Source: Limnoperna fortunei (lineage: Eukaryota; Mollusca; Bivalvia; Mytilida; Modiolidae). From it: a stretch of 64,000 nucleotides of DNA. The notes below the pieces were generated by a model. That model searched no databases and was not told where the DNA came from. It saw only the letters and a program-made list of their open reading frames with translations. The stretch spans positions 28,122,452-28,186,451 of the forward strand of contig OX104124.1 in the NCBI GenBank assembly GCA_944474755.1, written 5' to 3'. Shown in pieces: positions 41,548 to 53,404 of this stretch (positions within the stretch are counted from its first letter, which is position 1; every line of letters starts with the position of its first letter). The translations under genes were made by a program, and so were the position numbers.

Positions 41548-44260
41548 ATATGGTGTGTTAAGTCCTAATTTTGATTGGTTCGTGTAGACAATGTCCCCCC
41601 AAAATATTCTGTGTATATATTCTATTTCTAAAGCATATTTAAGGCTTGTTACTATTTTTAAAGCATATTTAAGGCATGTTACTATTTATAAAGCATATTT
41701 AAGGCTTGTTTCTAAAAATAGATTGTAACATGTTTTAATGTTGGGTTGTAAGAAATAAAGTTCTATTTGTTCGAATGCTTCTATAATTACTATCAATGAG
41801 TCAATATTGTATGATGCAATTTATTATTCTAAATTTAAATAAATAGAGAAAAATTCATATGTAATATAACAATTAAGGACTTTTTACTCTGTCAATACGT
41901 AGTTATATGGACCTGTAGAAAAATATTGACCTCGGACTTCGTCCTCGGTCAATATTTTCCTCCACGGTCCATATAACTACGTACTTCGTCCTCGGTCAAT
42001 ATTTTCCTCCACGGTCCATATAACTACGTATTGACCTCGTAAAAAGTCCTTATTTGATAAATATTATACAATTAATGACTTTGATATAGGTCGCTATCAG
42101 GATTTATCAGCCAGAGAAAATGTAATATTCACCGAGCCGCTAGGCGAGGTGAATATACATTTTTGAGGGCTGATAAATCCTGACAGCGACCGTATATCAA
42201 AGTCATTAATTGTTTTATTACATGAATAAAATCACCATCCCCAGAGAATGCCTTTTTTACTGGATCACCTACTTACATTTTGTAATTTTTATAATGCTAG
42301 TTACCCTTAATATTTTTTATTTAATACTTTATTTTGATATCAATTTGCTGATAATCCTGATATTAAGAGTATAAATGAATCAATATATCGCAGAACCGAC
42401 GTTTCTCCCATTTGTTGTTGACACGCACGATGTATGCGTAGCAGATGTCAATGAATTACAATACAATTAATATAATCGATTTGATTGGACGAATGAATTT
42501 ATTAAGACGGCTATTCTGATTCGCTAAAACATAAAAAAACAGGTCAATATCGCTATCCGCTTGACTACTATGCAGCGGAATCGTGCAGCGTACAAACATT
42601 TTAGGTAATTTTAGTACTGTTGCGATTTATCGTGACCCGAAAGTTGTTTTTAGACCAATCAAAAACACGCAAAATTCTATTCATGTAATAAATATAATGT
42701 TTCACAATGACTGTGCATTGTATATCGCTTTATATCCTCTCGAGTTATTTAATTTCAACAAAATTAAAAACGAGCCTATGGCTATATACAATTCTCGCGA
42801 TTTGTAAAACATATTTCTTATGGTGCAACGAAAAATGCAGTTCACGTCAATAATTTTGTAATTTTGTAACATAAGAATTTTTTCAAACGCAGATATTTTC
42901 CGCTGAAGGTGACGTCACAGTGTATTTTTCCGTCAGGTACTGACGTCACAATGTATTTTTCACATCTCTTGTTCGTATCACATCGTCTCCCATATTATTT
43001 TTTCCAAATCGCACGAGAAATAAAAGAAATAGATAAATAGGACTATAATAAGAGAAATGTACATATATGTGTACATTTTAGCCACGCTCATAACATGCTT
43101 TCTGATAAGTTAACATTGATAACAACATGACGTCACAATTAACTGGAAATAGTCTTGAAACATATCGACCAATCAGATTTTTTTTTTCGTTTATTCTGGT
43201 TGCAGACTTAGGGCACCTTTGTGTTTAAATATAAAAAAAATTATAAACAAAATTTTATCATAACAAAATAATTGAAAAGCACGTTTAAATGACAGGATAA
43301 TAACAGACAGAATATGTTTTATACAAACCACACTTCTTGTGAGTTTTGCATATTTGAACAAACTGGTCCGTAGGACAAGTTTGTTTATATGTTAACGAGT
43401 AACGCGTGGTAAATATGTTATGTGAAACTATTTTTACAATTTTTAAATTGGCGTGACATTATTGTATTTAGACGAATACGCGATGGACGGTCATTCTACA
43501 CGCATTGAAATTAGAAAAAATCAATTTTCTAATGCAAATAACTATGAAAGTCGAAACAAATTTAGATATTCCCGAACCGGCTTGTTAAACCAATCAAATC
43601 AGCATTATCGTGGATATGTCACTACAACATAATTTACAACTGTTCATTTCTCGCTTTAAAAAATGCTGCTAAAAATACTACTACTACTACTACTACTATG
43701 TCTATAATAAATCCGCTAATATACAATCTAAAACGAAATTGTTCACTTGCTCTCCCCTTTTTGTTATTGCAGCGACCAAAAACAAAAAGTGAAAGATTCA
43801 ATTGTAGTTAAATTAGTTAAAATATAAAAACTTAAACAGCTTAAAATAAACTTTCAGACACATAAATTTTCTTAAAATAACATTTCTTCATCATTTTATT
43901 TATTTATTACCACAATGATACAAGATAAGGGATTTAGACCTACGGGCATTAAGTTTCTTGACAGTCTATCGTCTTGAATTGAGACATTTTTTTTCAGCAT
44001 TTAATCGTCGATGGAACACAGACGTTGGAAGAAAACATCCAAATTTGTGGTACTTTTTAAATAAACTTAGAACAGAAAAAGTTAAAAGCAAGTTGGCAGT
44101 AGTTTCTGCTGATAACGGGGGTGATCCCCCTAAAAGAAAGAGAAAGTACAGAGATCTAGAGAGAAGGATCAATAGACTAAAGCGTTCTTACAGAAGAGGA
44201 CAAAGAAGCTTAATGGAGTATTGGAATGCAATGCTACATGTTGTAGCTGCGTTTCATTAG
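37416..44260 (+). CDS. FLYWCH-MULE transposase, three exons, one frameshift
   Basis: Exons: 37416-37637, 39325-40281, 43998-44260 (TAG). Intron 1 is phase 0 and intron 2 phase 1. Exon 1 and the start of exon 2 form a FLYWCH zinc finger: NRGGKVLINDGFRYQ, YWRCW...DCRAPW, then GTHQHQ after the splice. Exon 2 has the MULE DDE core: YLDGTFKTTPF (first Asp), IITDFETPMLNAAE (second Asp), CGCFFHLCRSIW, NNHVE. Exon 3 completes the NHVESFNRRWN motif with the catalytic Glu and ends in a basic tail. A one-base frameshift at about 39636, between NNWE and IAIFTTRNG, is the only break seen. AATAAA follows at 44291. The protein would bind the element's ends and catalyse cut-and-paste transposition. The exact start codon is uncertain. 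Confidence 0.85.
38700..38885 (+). repeat. Probable SINE/LINE 3'-end remnant
   Basis: The run TTTCACTGGGTACTCGGGCT, TTCCT, CAATAAAAACTGAACGCCAC and AAAAGTGATGTTAAGCCCCA resembles a common molluscan retroposon tail known to me in outline. It lies in intron 1 of the MULE transposase gene. It is a weak assignment. Confidence 0.35.
40871..41036. mobile_element. Foldback MITE, 166 bp
   Basis: ATATTGGCACATTAAATTCC ... ACGTCTTCCGAC pairs nearly perfectly with GTCGGAAGACGT ... GGAATTTAATGTGCCAAT, leaving a loop of about 15 bp. It is nested in intron 2 of the MULE transposase gene. Confidence 0.85.
41083..41119. repeat. (AT)n microsatellite
   Basis: Pure AT run directly before the foldback-headed repeat at 41122. 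Another short run is at 41520-41545 at its other end. Confidence 0.9.
41122..41520 (+). mobile_element. Foldback-headed repeat, copy 2 (uninterrupted)
   Basis: The 154-bp palindrome at 41122-41275 has a CCGCGAAGCGG centre and ends AAGGATTGTTTTCAATTGCT. It is followed by the same single-copy part as in copy 1 at 17204-18486, to TGAGTATTTAAACGAAATTA. This shows the element's unsplit form. Confidence 0.8.
41625..41722 (+). repeat. Short tandem repeat, three units
   Basis: Three copies of about 32 bp built on TAAAGCATATTTAAGGCTTG then TTACTATTT. Confidence 0.8.
41874..42051. mobile_element. Foldback MITE with duplicated right arm
   Basis: AAGGACTTTTTAC...GTCAATACGTAGTTATATGG on the left pairs with its complement on the right, ending GTAAAAAGTCCTT. 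The GTCCTCGGTCAATATTTTCC block of the right arm is present twice (41941 and 41989), a local duplication. Confidence 0.8.
42070..42212. mobile_element. Foldback MITE, CAATTAATGAC ends
   Basis: CAATTAATGACTTTGATATA and GGTCGCTATCAGGATTTATC on the left pair with their complements on the right; the loop contains CCGCTAGGCGAGG. It lies only 18 bp from the previous foldback element. Confidence 0.85.
42213..43997 (+). other. Rest of intron 2 of the MULE transposase gene
   Basis: Contains a (CTA)n run at 43673-43698 and a fragment near 43740-43785 like the TIR end of the 17983-18388 element. No exon recognised. The intron ends with the acceptor TTTTTTTTCAG at 43997. Confidence 0.5.
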
Positions 44261-44290
44261 TTAAGGCAGAGAGCCATTAATAATTTTGTC

Positions 44291-44296
44291 AATAAA
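44291..44296 (+). terminator. Poly(A) signal of the MULE transposase
   Basis: AATAAA 30 bp after the TAG at 44258-44260. Confidence 0.55.
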
Positions 44297-45134
44297 AATC
44301 ACTAACATAGTTTTGTATTTTTTACGCCTCGCAACAATTTTTTATGCTATTGATGTTTTGGTCAAGATTCTAAATGTAGAGTGCAAACTAAAAAAGCACT
44401 TCCAATATAGTTTTCGCTGCTTATCAGAATTGTGCATTTGCGAGAAACCTATGTTTCCCTGCAACGCGGTCCAATAATTTCATAAAATTTGTTATCGCGT
44501 CCTTGTGTTTAAAAAATGTAAATAACAAAAGTATGATTTCAGTCATGTATGACGTCATAGATTATTGTTTGACATTTGACACCCATGGACACTGGCAATA
44601 ATTCATCGAACTTTCAAATCACAGATATAAGCGTTTAGTCTTAAATGTTTTCATCTCGAACAAAACAAATGTTTAGTGTCTTCTTGCAATATATCTGTCG
44701 GAAAGACAATTTTCGTGGGTTTTAAAAATAATTCTATCAAACAATAACAAACAAATTTTAATAAATCGGAAAACTTAAAAATATATCATGCAATCAGTAC
44801 ATTTTCTGTACAATAAATAAAATAAATATCCTGGCTTAAAACAATATTTAGTATTTTGTTCCAGTTTCCGACATGTCGAGTTAGAAATATTTGTGTATAT
44901 GGTGCCGTTTTACTTTTTATTCCTTATTGTTTGCATATCAAAAATAAAATTTAAATATTTATATAAAAAACCTTTGTGATATCAGGAAAGAATTTCTGAC
45001 GAGGTTTTGCAACAAAAATATCAACTAAGAAATCAGCTAGAAAATATAAACATTGAATCTGTACACTCACCGAACTTTGCCTATGGTTTGAGGAAGTATA
45101 TTTGAAACAAAATACAAAAATGGGGTGTTTGAGA

Positions 45135-45252
45135 AATGGAGTGTCGAACTATTGTTGTGTCGGACTAATGGGGTGTCGGACCAATGGGGTGTCGGACTAA
45201 TGGGGTGTCGGACCAATGGGTGTCGGACCAACGGGGCGTCGGACTAGCGGTG
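45135..45252 (-). repeat. Right subterminal 16-bp repeats of the MULE
   Basis: Seven units of GTGTCGGACTAATGGG form, the inverted counterpart of the left array, ending at the right TIR. Confidence 0.85.
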
Positions 45253-45259
45253 CTGCCCC

Positions 45260-47475
45260 TTGATTTCATCTCCTACATTTAGATGAGCAGTGACCGTTTC
45301 TGTGCCACTCTGGTCGTGTTTGCCGTCAGTTCCAGATATGTAAAAACGACATAAATGCAAGGAATTTTTCACAATAGAAAATACTGCACCATTGGTGTTT
45401 GAATTTATTGTAACTGCCTGGCACTTCCGTTTTAAATATTCCTGATGACTTGAACTCATAACTCCGTATGATGTCTCAATTATAGAAAAAAAAATAACAG
45501 CGTGGTTTGCTTGGACGTCTCCGACAACAGTTTCCGCTGTTAATGAAACTATACAAAGAAATGAAAACATTTAATGGAATGTATTACATTCGCTTGCGCA
45601 TTACTCAATTTATAAACTGAAACAAAAGTGGATATTTCGAAGTTTTTGACTTGATTCCAACATGTACAAACATTATTTATACTTAAACGGACAACATGGA
45701 TGCTTGTTTATACCTATTTCGTCACGAATGATTTCTTTTAATATTTCTTAACTATGACCTATTCCAAAACTCTTACTATTTTAAAGATACATCTTGAACG
45801 CATGAAAAATATTTTACACTTGTTGAAAGATATTTATCCGTCATATTAAAAAAAGAAGTTTACGGAAGCTTATTCGGGCCACTTTGTTAGGAAAAAATAT
45901 TTTCATTTCATTAAATTGGAAAAGTTTTATTTACAAACCAAGTAGTGAATTATGATTATTTTGTATGTGCTTACCGTATTGGTTATTTGTGGATTTTTGC
46001 GACATTGCATCGCTCATGTTTCTGGCTAGTCTCCACAAGCTGAATGCTACTCTTTAATGAAGCTAAGGTCTTCTGCATAGCTGCGTCTGACGTAACAAAA
46101 CGAATATATGGTGTCAATAATGTTATTGACATATAGACCTGAAAGTTAACGTTTACTACCTATTTCCCACCGAAGTAGAAAGTTCTCACCGGAGTAATCC
46201 AGCCTTATCCTGTAATAAAACTGGCTGAAATGTAAAAACTGAAACTTTGCTAAAAGTGGCATACCCCCTCAAAGAAAAAAAACAAAAGTGTACTAATTAG
46301 AGGGTGGGTGTAGTTGTGATAGAAGATATACATATGAGTAAAACCATAAGTTCAAGATGTATATTCATATGTATAATTTTAATTTTTAAAAATCATTGTT
46401 TTTGTTAACAATAATTGTTAAAGATGTCTTACCATTTTGATCATTTTTGGTTATTTGTGATAGCAAATCAGTGATGTTTGATCTCATGGAATTCTGGTTT
46501 TCAAGGACAGTACTCTCTAGTGTAGCTGTTTTCTGTTGTGTTGCTGCTTCTGAAATTATTGTATATGTATCCAAAAATGTTATGACGAAAATAAATTAAT
46601 TGTTAAATAGTTTACAAAAATTTTTATGCATCTACATGTTTCGTTTTTTTCCAGAATATTAAGATCAAGAAAGTATCATCAAATCATATACATTAGGAGC
46701 TACTCAGAACCTTGCTGCTATTACTAGACCCATCAAGTTATAAATCTACACATGTAATGTCCAAGCAATGACCCAACGCCAACATTATACAGTGAATAAT
46801 AATATAATTGTAAACATGAAATATAACTAGTGTTATAAAGTCCTATCACTAACCATGTAACATATTCTGATTTAGTCCTTTGTCCAGGATGTAAATTTTT
46901 CTACTAAGTTTCGTTTGGTCGGCTAAAATTTGTTGTTTGAAGGATCTTGTTTCATTAAACAGAGCTACAAAGTCGTCGTTTCTTGCTTAAATAGTCGATT
47001 GCAACATGTCTATTTTACTAGATATTTGTACATGAATTAATAATGATGTCACATCCTAAAATTGACTGTGTCTGCTTGAACATTTCTATTTCATGACAAA
47101 GATTTATGTTTTCCGTTTCAATCAAACTAAAATTGTGTTACAAACTTCTGAACTTGTCCTGGATTTCTGCCATTTCTGCTTGAAAGCTTTAATGAATGAG
47201 TACAACCTTTGTTTTAACTCTGAGTAATCCTGAACTTCGTTATTTTCTGGAGTAGGTTCATGTTCAAGAGAATCCACTTTCTGCTGAAGGCGAACAACGT
47301 ATTGTTCCAGTTGTTTTCGCGCCTGCTTCTCTTCAAGCAACATATCTATGACAACGGGAATATAGTGTTTATCTGTCAAAACACCGCTACTAGGAGTTGT
47401 AGTATCATCAATTAAAAATCCATCAGTAAACGATATGATGTATAATACTATTCCAGTCAAGTTTTTAAAAATCAT
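45260..47475 (-). pseudogene. C1q-like secreted coiled-coil protein, broken by MULE
   Basis: Minus-strand exons: 47475-46854, 46549-46433, 46086-45975, 45548-45260. Exon 1 codes a hydrophobic start and a region shared with the paralogue at 56826: SSGVLTDKHY, DMLLEEKQARKQLEQYVVRL, and a later DDFVALFNETRSFKQQI block. Between these, stops and frameshifts appear at 46990-47125. Exons 2 and 3 are short coiled-coil exons (TQQKTATLESTVLENQNS; MQKTLASLKSSIQLVE); exon 3 has a frameshift near its end. Exon 4 resembles the C-terminal half of a C1q domain (CRFYISGTDG, VTAHLNVGDEI) and is cut off by the transposon at 45259. C1q proteins of molluscs act as secreted recognition lectins; this copy cannot. 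Confidence 0.8.
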
Positions 47476-47479
47476 TTTG

Positions 47480-48880
47480 GATCAGTCCAACAGCGCTACA
47501 CGAAGCGATAGTTGGTATATGAGGATATCATAAACTCACCTGTTTAATTCCCTGTTTATCATATCAAAGTAAGTTTACGTTTGGTTCAACCTTATTATTG
47601 ACACAGACATGGTCGAATCTATCGCGGTCAATCACCGGTATATCCAATATAACATCAAATATTATCCGAAAGGTTAAAACACAAAATCTCTACTGTTTTT
47701 AAAAAAATATCTCCCTATATTCGTTGGTTACCTGTTGTCAAGGCTTGTCGGTTTTCGTCCTTCCGATCTGTTGTTCCACTAAGTACTCTAGCGTATTATA
47801 AATACCGGCTGAAACAAACAAACAAACAACAAACTTTACGCTTAATAGTTACCTAGCCACTATGAAAAACATTCGCACGTTTTGCTTAATAGAACACACC
47901 ATAGAACTCTGCTGTCTTCTAATCCTATGCATGATTTCTTGTCAGTATTTCAAAACTGTTTTTTTTTCGTGAACTGAAACAATGCACTAAAATAAATGTT
48001 TCCATAAATTTTCTTTAAGCTTGTCAGCTATTTTTATATACATATAGTAATTCATAATTGAAATAATAATGGGTCCAAGTGTTTTCGATGATTTGAGCAT
48101 AAGATGTTCCAATTATCTAATGGAAAGAGAACAAAAAGGCACAGTAACAATTGATATGAATTTGTACAAATTGTTTTTGGAATGTATTGGATTTATGTGC
48201 TTAATATAATTTAGTTAAAGAAGACAACGTGTATGTCAGTGTCAGAAACTTAAGTTATCCCAGAATGATAATTACATTCATTGCTCAAAATTTAAGTGTT
48301 CATCATTTTACTTATAAACGTGTTGTTTCACTTATAACAAATTTAAGTGTTCATCATTTTACCTATAAACGTGTTGTTTCACTTATAACTTTGTATTTAA
48401 GCTGTAAATACTTTAAATGATAGCATATATATGTATTACAATACATTAATCTTTTTTAAAAACCGAGAAACTATTTTTTTAAACAACATTCAATAGTTTT
48501 ATGTGTTTGCTTTTTTTAAGTGTTAGAATCGATGTACTAAAACTATATGCTTTATACGAACAATATAACTTACCTATAATGCCATTACGCAACAATTATA
48601 CATGATAGTGATCTTACAACTCCGGTTTGCAAACGACTATCATTATTATGGGCCCTTACATGCCTTATTTCTAAAAAATACTACTTTATTTGGCCTGATA
48701 TTTTCAAGAGAAGATTTTTACATTTCAATAAGAATTCATCATGAGAGCCATTTTATATTGAGGTAAATTTGTGACCGACCTTCTTTACTTCTTACAAATT
48801 GTGTGCAGATAAGAGTAAAAGTCGCCCAAAACGAAGTTTTGGCGACTTACTGTTTTTGCACCGCGGCGTTTCTTCTTCTT
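47480..48880. other. Spacer upstream of the pseudogene
   Basis: No coding similarity seen. A 54-bp direct repeat (TAAGTGTTCATCATTTTAC...) occurs twice at about 48285-48390. Confidence 0.45.
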
Positions 48881-48886
48881 ATTATT

Positions 48887-50013
48887 AAGGTCTTTCCCAC
48901 TACAGTGGAAAGACCTTCTTGTATCTCTTATGATTATTTTTTTTCTACCGCAGATGTCAAAAAGTGTCTTGACGTATCTCTTCGAATCTTGGCACACTTA
49001 ACCGACACTACCTGGGCTCGACCTGAGTCACCCTGCGAAACCGATCTATTTTTAGAAACGGAGTTTTCTCCCCAAACACTGTTTTCCCCTGTTTTCAATT
49101 AAACTCATAAACCATAACCGATATCAAAATTCTAAGGTGTGGAAATTGTCACCTGACTCCTGACAATGATTAATCGCGCAAAAAAAAATTTTCGATCAAC
49201 TTCCTGGTTACGCGTTTTTGACGCGAAGTTTGTTGAAAACGTAAAAGTTGTTTGATTTCCACAAAACTTGGTTTCCAAGTAGATATGAGGGTCCTAATTA
49301 CATATCCGGGATCAAATTTTTTTTGGTTCACCATTTTCAAAATGGCCGCCCTTGAAATTTTGTTTTCAATATAACTCAAAAAGCAAACAATATATAAAAA
49401 AATGTTCCTCTCACTGAGATCTACATTTTATATAAGTGTCGAAAACTGTGCGACAAAACGTTTTCGAGTTATGGCCCTTGACATGTTTCGGCTAATCAGT
49501 CTTTGGCTTATAACTTTTAAACCATCAGAGATAATATAGTAAACATATGGTTTTTGTGACCCTCTTGACAAGCCCTTCGATTTAATAACTTTTAAACCTT
49601 TACAGATTATACAGTAAACATATAAGTTTTTTTTACTGATATGACAAGCCCTTCGATTTAAGACCAAAGTCGAATGGTTATGGGTAGCCATTTTCAAAAT
49701 GGCCGACACCGTTAACGGTTTTTATAAAATAACACTTGAGCCGTACAAAATTGAAGAGGACAATTGTCGTTTTTGAGCTATTACCCTTGATTAGTATTTT
49801 GAAAAAAATTTTTTGTTATAACTTTTTAACCATCACAGATGATGAAAGAAACATAGGGTTCATTTGAAAGACAAAGAAACCATAATTTGATGTCAGTTTT
49901 CAAGCAGAGTGTTAGTTTTCCTTACCTTAAAATGTTTACATTTTAACTGACCGTGAAGTCATTAGCAACCATATACTTAGATATAATACTATCAAAATGC
50001 CGGGAAAGACCTC
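48887..50013. mobile_element. TIR repeat family with AAGGTCTTTCCCAC ends, copy 1
   Basis: The left end is a 31-bp palindrome (AAGGTCTTTCC ... GGAAAGACCTT). The right end CGGGAAAGACCTC is the inverted match. Shared internal words with 60518-62713 include CTTCCTGG/GGTTTACGCGTTTTTGACGC and AACTTTTAAACC...AGAGATAATATAGTAAACAT. Frames on both strands are chance. The middle repeats part of itself (49500-49720). Confidence 0.6.
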
Positions 50014-51000
50014 ACATCTGTTCTTTGAAGAAATGACTTTATTATTATTATTATTATTTACTATGGTAACCAGTACTAAAATAAATTGGATGTTATGAGC
50101 AATAATAACCTGGTCTCCTGTTGCAATATTTTTCATTGACGCAAGCTTCACTTCAAATATAACACCAGGTCAGGACCTCCGATATAAACATTTTCATTGG
50201 TTGATTAAATGACGCCATTAAATATCACATGCACATGCCAATCTTTTTTTTAATCTTGGACTACCATATCTTTATAAAATTTAAATATAAATTATGTGTT
50301 AACTTTACGTTTAATTATTATGAAATTATGAAATCATAATGTAAACACAGCTGAGAAATATAAACATTGAACGTCACAAAGAGAATGACGTCATAATACG
50401 TTCGTTCAATTTAAACTTATCTATAATACTAAATGGTTAGTCTAGAGGATACCCGAACGTCAAATTTCAACGCTGTCACCGTTGAAATCCAATGCTCCTG
50501 ACCTGACGTTATATCCGAAGGCCGCTTAGGCTCATGAGGATATCATCGTCAGGGTACCAGAATATGAGCAATAACTTCTTTTTCTCGCTCAAAACCGCAC
50601 GTGGTTAAAATAACTGTCTGGGAATTTGCACGTATACAAAATAAGTAGTTATTTGTTCGACGTGAGAAAGCGCGCCGAATTTGAAAAGGGGAAATGACTA
50701 GTTATTTATCCGAGGTGCAAAAGCGCGCCAAATTTATAAGGATCAATCAGTTATGACTACACCGTCCCCTTGTACTTGTTTGTGTTTAGTTCGGTATAAT
50801 AATACAGTTGTGGCCTTTCATTGACTTCAGATAATATACTAATTATTGAATCTCGAAAGAGTTATTTTGCCTCGGTCCTGCGAACCTCTGAAAAATAACC
50901 CTTTCTTGATTTAATGATTATGGATATTACCTTCGTTAAAGGCCATAATTCTTTTTTCTTCTTTCCGTTCAATCTTGTCCGCACATTTTCTATGAGATGC
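50014..51000. other. Spacer, nothing recognised
   Basis: Contains an (ATT)n run at about 50039-50057; no coding similarity seen. Confidence 0.4.
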
Positions 51001-51039
51001 AATGTCCAATCAACATGACACTTTGGGAACATGTTAAGG

Positions 51040-52480
51040 GCGACCTGAAGTTTTGTAATCCATTTTTGAAATTTTTCAAAATGACCGCCATTTTAAAAAT
51101 GGCTGCCTTGAAGAAAAAAGTGCATTTCTCAGATCTCAATAATGGCCAGAGCAATTTTAATGAAAAGTTGTGTACTGATACAGCTAACTATCGTGAACAA
51201 TTTTGCAAAAAAAATTGGACTCGAACGACACCAATTTGTAATGGCGTCCATTTCACCACATCCCCACCCCCCCCCCCCCCACACACACACACACAAACGT
51301 CAACTTCTTCCGATTGTAACGGTATTTGATATGTTTTTGCACCGTTTCTTATCATTATTATTTTTTCGGTTTCCACTTCTCCTAGACCAAGAACTTGTCC
51401 GACACATTTCTCAAAGACGCCTTAATAGAATCGAATGAAACTTGGCAAAGTTGTAGATCGACCACTTGACGGCCACTTGACGGCACCCAACCAAACATAG
51501 CAAAAATTTTCCCATTGTCTGATTTTAACGAAATTTGGTATGGAGGCAGAGGTTAGTATTTAGAGTGAAACGCTATCTTTAATTTTTTTCTCCAACGTCG
51601 GGTTTCAAAATGGCCGCTAAAAACGTTTATAATTTTAACGCTATGCGATCTCGATGACATTTAACGTGCTCCGATTGCAACAAAATTTGGTGTGGAGGTG
51701 GATTTAAGTGTCCGGAGTGGAAATCCAAATTTGGAATTTTTTTCCACCTGGCGTTTAAAATGGCCGCCAAAAACGCGTCAATTTTTAAACGTTGTCCGAT
51801 TTTAATTAAATTTGATGTGTATGTACATTTTAATGTCCCGAGTGGAACGCAATACTATACATGCGGATTTTGAGCGACTTTTGTGTTGGCATCCCAACAC
51901 ATTATTTTTAATTATTATTATATCGTTTTCCACTTTTTCTAGATCGTGAACATGTCCGACACATTTCTCAGACACACCTTAATATAATAAAATAAAATTT
52001 GGCACAGTTGTAGATTGAATTAGTCAGGGGTGAAATCAATAGTCAGAATTTTGATAATGGCCGCATTTCAAAATGGCCGCCACTTGACGACACCTACCAA
52101 AAAATGGCAAAAATTTTCCCGTGGTCCGATTTCAACAAAATTTGGTATGGAGGTAGATTTTAGTATTTTGAGTGAAACCCTACCTTTAAATTTTTTCCGA
52201 CGTCGCGTTTCAAAATGGCGGCAAAAAATGTGTATATTTTTCAACGTAATCCGATCATGATACAATGTAATGCTCCGATTACAACACAATTTGGTATGGA
52301 GGTAGATTTAAGTGTCCCGAGTGGAAATCCACAGTCTGATTTTTTTTTGACCGTGTGTTTCAAAATGGCTGCCAAAAACGCGTCAAATTTTATACGTTGT
52401 CCGATTTTAATGAAATTTGATGTGTAGGTACATTTTAACGTCTTTCTGGGCGACTTCTTTGTTGGCATCCCAACACATTA
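51040..52480 (+). repeat. Degenerate tandem repeat with AAAATGGCCGCC words
   Basis: Loose repeats of about 130-150 bp. Each has a CAAAATGGCCGCC block, a GTCCGATTTTAACGAAATTT block and a GGTATGGAGGTAGATTT block, with further near-duplication of 51340-51440 at 51895-51985. A short C/CA run lies at 51270-51295. Confidence 0.7.
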
Positions 52481-53320
52481 TTTTTAATAATATATCGTTT
52501 AGCATGTTTGATCCAAAATGGGGTAAAAGGACAGGACTTAAATCATGTTTATTTGCAATTGACCATGTACTAGTATATAAAATTTGTATTTTGTTTCCAC
52601 TTTAAGACATTTTTAAGCTATATTATGGTGTCCATTGTTTATTTGGCGAGGAAGCGGGACACAGCAGATTCCCATCCCCCCCCCCCCCCAAACCGATAAT
52701 AAGTTTGCGGTCGAACACACACTGCACACAGTAAGTGGGAAGTCAAAACCTCACGAAGGCCCAAACAACATGTCAAACATTTCAATCAAATAATAAATGT
52801 TTATCACAGAAACATTTTATCGTGAATAGTTAGAATGAAATAGTTACTTGGATTTTCCCCATAATGCAAGTGTTATTTTCTGTTAGTTTGAACGCTAATG
52901 TTAAGTTTCAAATAGATGAAACTTTATAACCTCGGTATCTTTGACGAGGTTAATTTTAAATGTGTTTAAATATATAGGCAACTATATATATTTACACGAG
53001 TATATGTTGTTCACTATACAAATGTCAGAAAATTGTGAGGAAATTTATAATAATTAAGAGAAACGAAATGGTCTTTCAGATATGTCTATATTCGTACATA
53101 TTGTGGTGTATTAAATTATATATAATCTGAAATACAATTTAATCTAACAAAATTATTATCAAACAGTTTTCAAAGCTGATTAACAATAATTTGTGCAAAT
53201 AAAAAAATATTATAAAACTACTTTTTGCTTGAATCCAATATGTGTACGAGTTTAAATTAAACAGCTATGCTTAATTGCAAAATATATTTCTATTAGCAAC
53301 TTATATATCCATTTTATGCG
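52481..53320. other. Spacer, nothing recognised
   Basis: Includes a poly-C run at about 52676-52689. No gene or structured repeat seen. Confidence 0.4.
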
Positions 53321-53404
53321 TTTTTGGTTTCCAGTTCGGCATATTGTGGGTATTATGCTCTTTACATTTATATAGTATTTGGCATTTTCAATCTTCTAGG
53401 TAGA

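Larger units (their letters stand above)
35486..45259 (+). mobile_element. MULE-type DNA transposon (FLYWCH/Phantom-like), 9,774 bp
   Basis: The left end GGGGTCGCCCCGATATTCCG and the right end (complement GGGGCAGCACCGCTAGTCCG) form imperfect TIRs. Each is followed inward by seven 16-bp units of the form GTCCGACACCCCATTG. The element is flanked by the exact 8-bp direct repeat TTGATTTC (35478-35485; 45260-45267). Inside is a spliced FLYWCH-MULE transposase gene in plus orientation, and several foldback elements nested in its second intron. It sits in the C1q-domain exon of a minus-strand pseudogene. Confidence 0.88.

Noticed and set aside
43958..43997. Frame start at 43958 as the beginning of a separate small basic protein
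   Set aside because: The part before 43998 is intron; the acceptor TTTTCAG at 43997 and the completed NHVESFNRRW motif show it is the last transposase exon.
48803..49102. A 99-residue frame over the palindromic AAGGTCTTTCC repeat
   Set aside because: It crosses the border of a repeat element and the related copies at 60-62 kb do not keep the frame.
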